Shown here: positions 63,744-64,000 of the stretch, in pieces | Layout of the letters: every line of letters starts with the position of its first letter | How positions within the stretch are numbered: position 1 is the stretch's first letter | Assembly (NCBI RefSeq): GCF_016908315.1 | Contig: NZ_JAFBDQ010000002.1 | Location: 186,001-250,000, forward strand | Direction of reading: 5' to 3' | DNA from: Halanaerobacter jeridensis | GTDB lineage: Bacteria > Bacillota > Halanaerobiia > Halobacteroidales > Halobacteroidaceae | Length of the DNA: 64,000 bases | Made by a program: the position numbers and the translations under genes | Notes under the pieces: generated by a model | Seen by the model: the letters and a program-made list of their open reading frames with translations, nothing else | Told to the model about the DNA's origin: nothing | The model's database searches: none

Positions 63744-64000
63744 TTATAAATTAGTAACTGAAGTAATGCATTTACCAATAATATTCACTTTGTTTTTATC
63801 AATAGTTATTGCTTTATAATCAGGATGAGCAGCAGTTAGAGTGATTTTCTCCTTTGATTGCTCTATTTTTCTAATTAATTCTCTCGATTCAACAGTACAA
63901 GCAATTATATCTTTATTATTGATAGTGGCCTGTTGGTCAATTAGTATTAGGCTATCTTTTTTTATGCCTTGATTAATCATAGAATTATCTTTAGCATGAA
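63744..64000 (-). CDS. S24/LexA-type peptidase domain protein, 5' end outside window
   Basis: The minus-strand frame is open to the window edge, so only the C-terminal 85 or so residues are seen: HAKDNSMINQGIKKDSLILI, then a Lys-containing block (ESRELIRKIEQSKEKITL), and PDYKAITIDKNKVNIIGKC at the end. This order (Ser in DSM-like NSMI, Lys later, a final beta strand with IIGKV-like text) matches the self-cleaving domain of LexA, UmuD and phage CI-type repressors. Whether an HTH domain lies upstream cannot be seen, so it may be an XRE-S24 regulator, LexA or UmuD. Confidence 0.75.
   Translation of the reverse strand, partial: HAKDNSMINQGIKKDSLILIDQQATINNKDIIACTVESRELIRKIEQSKEKITLTAAHPDYKAITIDKNKVNIIGKCITSVTNL

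Overview
The window is a low-GC (by eye about one third G+C), gene-dense stretch with strong AGGAGG-type ribosome sites, sigma-A-like promoters and hairpin-T terminators, so it comes from a Firmicutes-type anaerobe. Rubrerythrin, a bacterial ferredoxin, an anaerobic GlpA-like oxidoreductase, selenocysteine machinery, Glu-rich proteins and many c-di-GMP and chemotaxis genes fit a halophilic fermenter of the Halanaerobiales (Halobacteroidaceae such as Halobacteroides, Acetohalobium or Orenia). That placement is inference from gene content, not from a marker gene.

Layout. 1-4.1 kb: beta-glucan use (truncated GH3 enzyme, CBM-GH16-CBM lipoprotein). 4.2-11 kb: chemoreceptor, a frameshifted small gene, two MATE exporters (one with its MarR regulator), an aldo/keto reductase and copy 1 of a 215-bp MITE-like repeat. 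11-13.7 kb: two tiny paralogous membrane proteins, then nucleoside salvage (cytidine deaminase, XapX mini-protein, concentrative nucleoside transporter). 13.9-22.9 kb: two DUF2721 proteins and a giant locus, an ATPase resembling the DUF499/BrxC/PglY class followed by nine tandem units of about 237 residues, split by a -1 frameshift. 23-33.8 kb: ferredoxin under a CRP/FNR-like site, then a signalling block: SpoIIE-like domain plus HATPase, PAS-GGDEF-HD-GYP, CheB-CheR-PAS (frameshifted), PAS-SpoIIE phosphatase, Cache-PAS-GGDEF (nonsense codon).

34-46 kb: OsmC, a DAK2-DegV fusion, two membrane DUFs, a double-lipoyl dihydrolipoyl dehydrogenase overlapped by lipoate ligase, a DEAD-box helicase, a GlpA-like flavoprotein, a phospholipase D-family enzyme and rubrerythrin, whose Shine-Dalgarno site is separated from the start codon by a hairpin. 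46-54 kb: selenium locus: a peroxiredoxin whose peroxidatic residue is an in-frame TGA followed by a perfect SECIS-like hairpin, mnmH, selA, selB and tRNA-Sec; copy 2 of the MITE lies between mnmH and selA. 54-64 kb: D-amino acid aminotransferase with a dicarboxylate/amino-acid symporter, a split permease, another diguanylate cyclase, class III fructose-1,6-bisphosphatase, a glutaredoxin-thioredoxin reductase fusion and the end of an S24/LexA-like gene.

Most notable. (1) A 352-bp miniature IS200/IS605-type element upstream of fbp keeps both end hairpins, a scrap of the tnpB 3' end and what looks like an omega-RNA region, but no transposase or nuclease gene. (2) The repeat-rich giant ATPase with alternating A/B units. 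(3) The selenocysteine peroxiredoxin, which lacks the usual resolving cysteine and sits in a genome that also encodes a Grx-TrxR fusion. (4) The hairpin-bridged ribosome binding site of rubrerythrin. Four reading frames are interrupted (hypothetical 6.3 kb, giant ATPase 18.75 kb, CheB-CheR 27.65 kb, Cache-GGDEF 32.6 kb); three of these breaks sit at short homopolymers and may be assembly errors.
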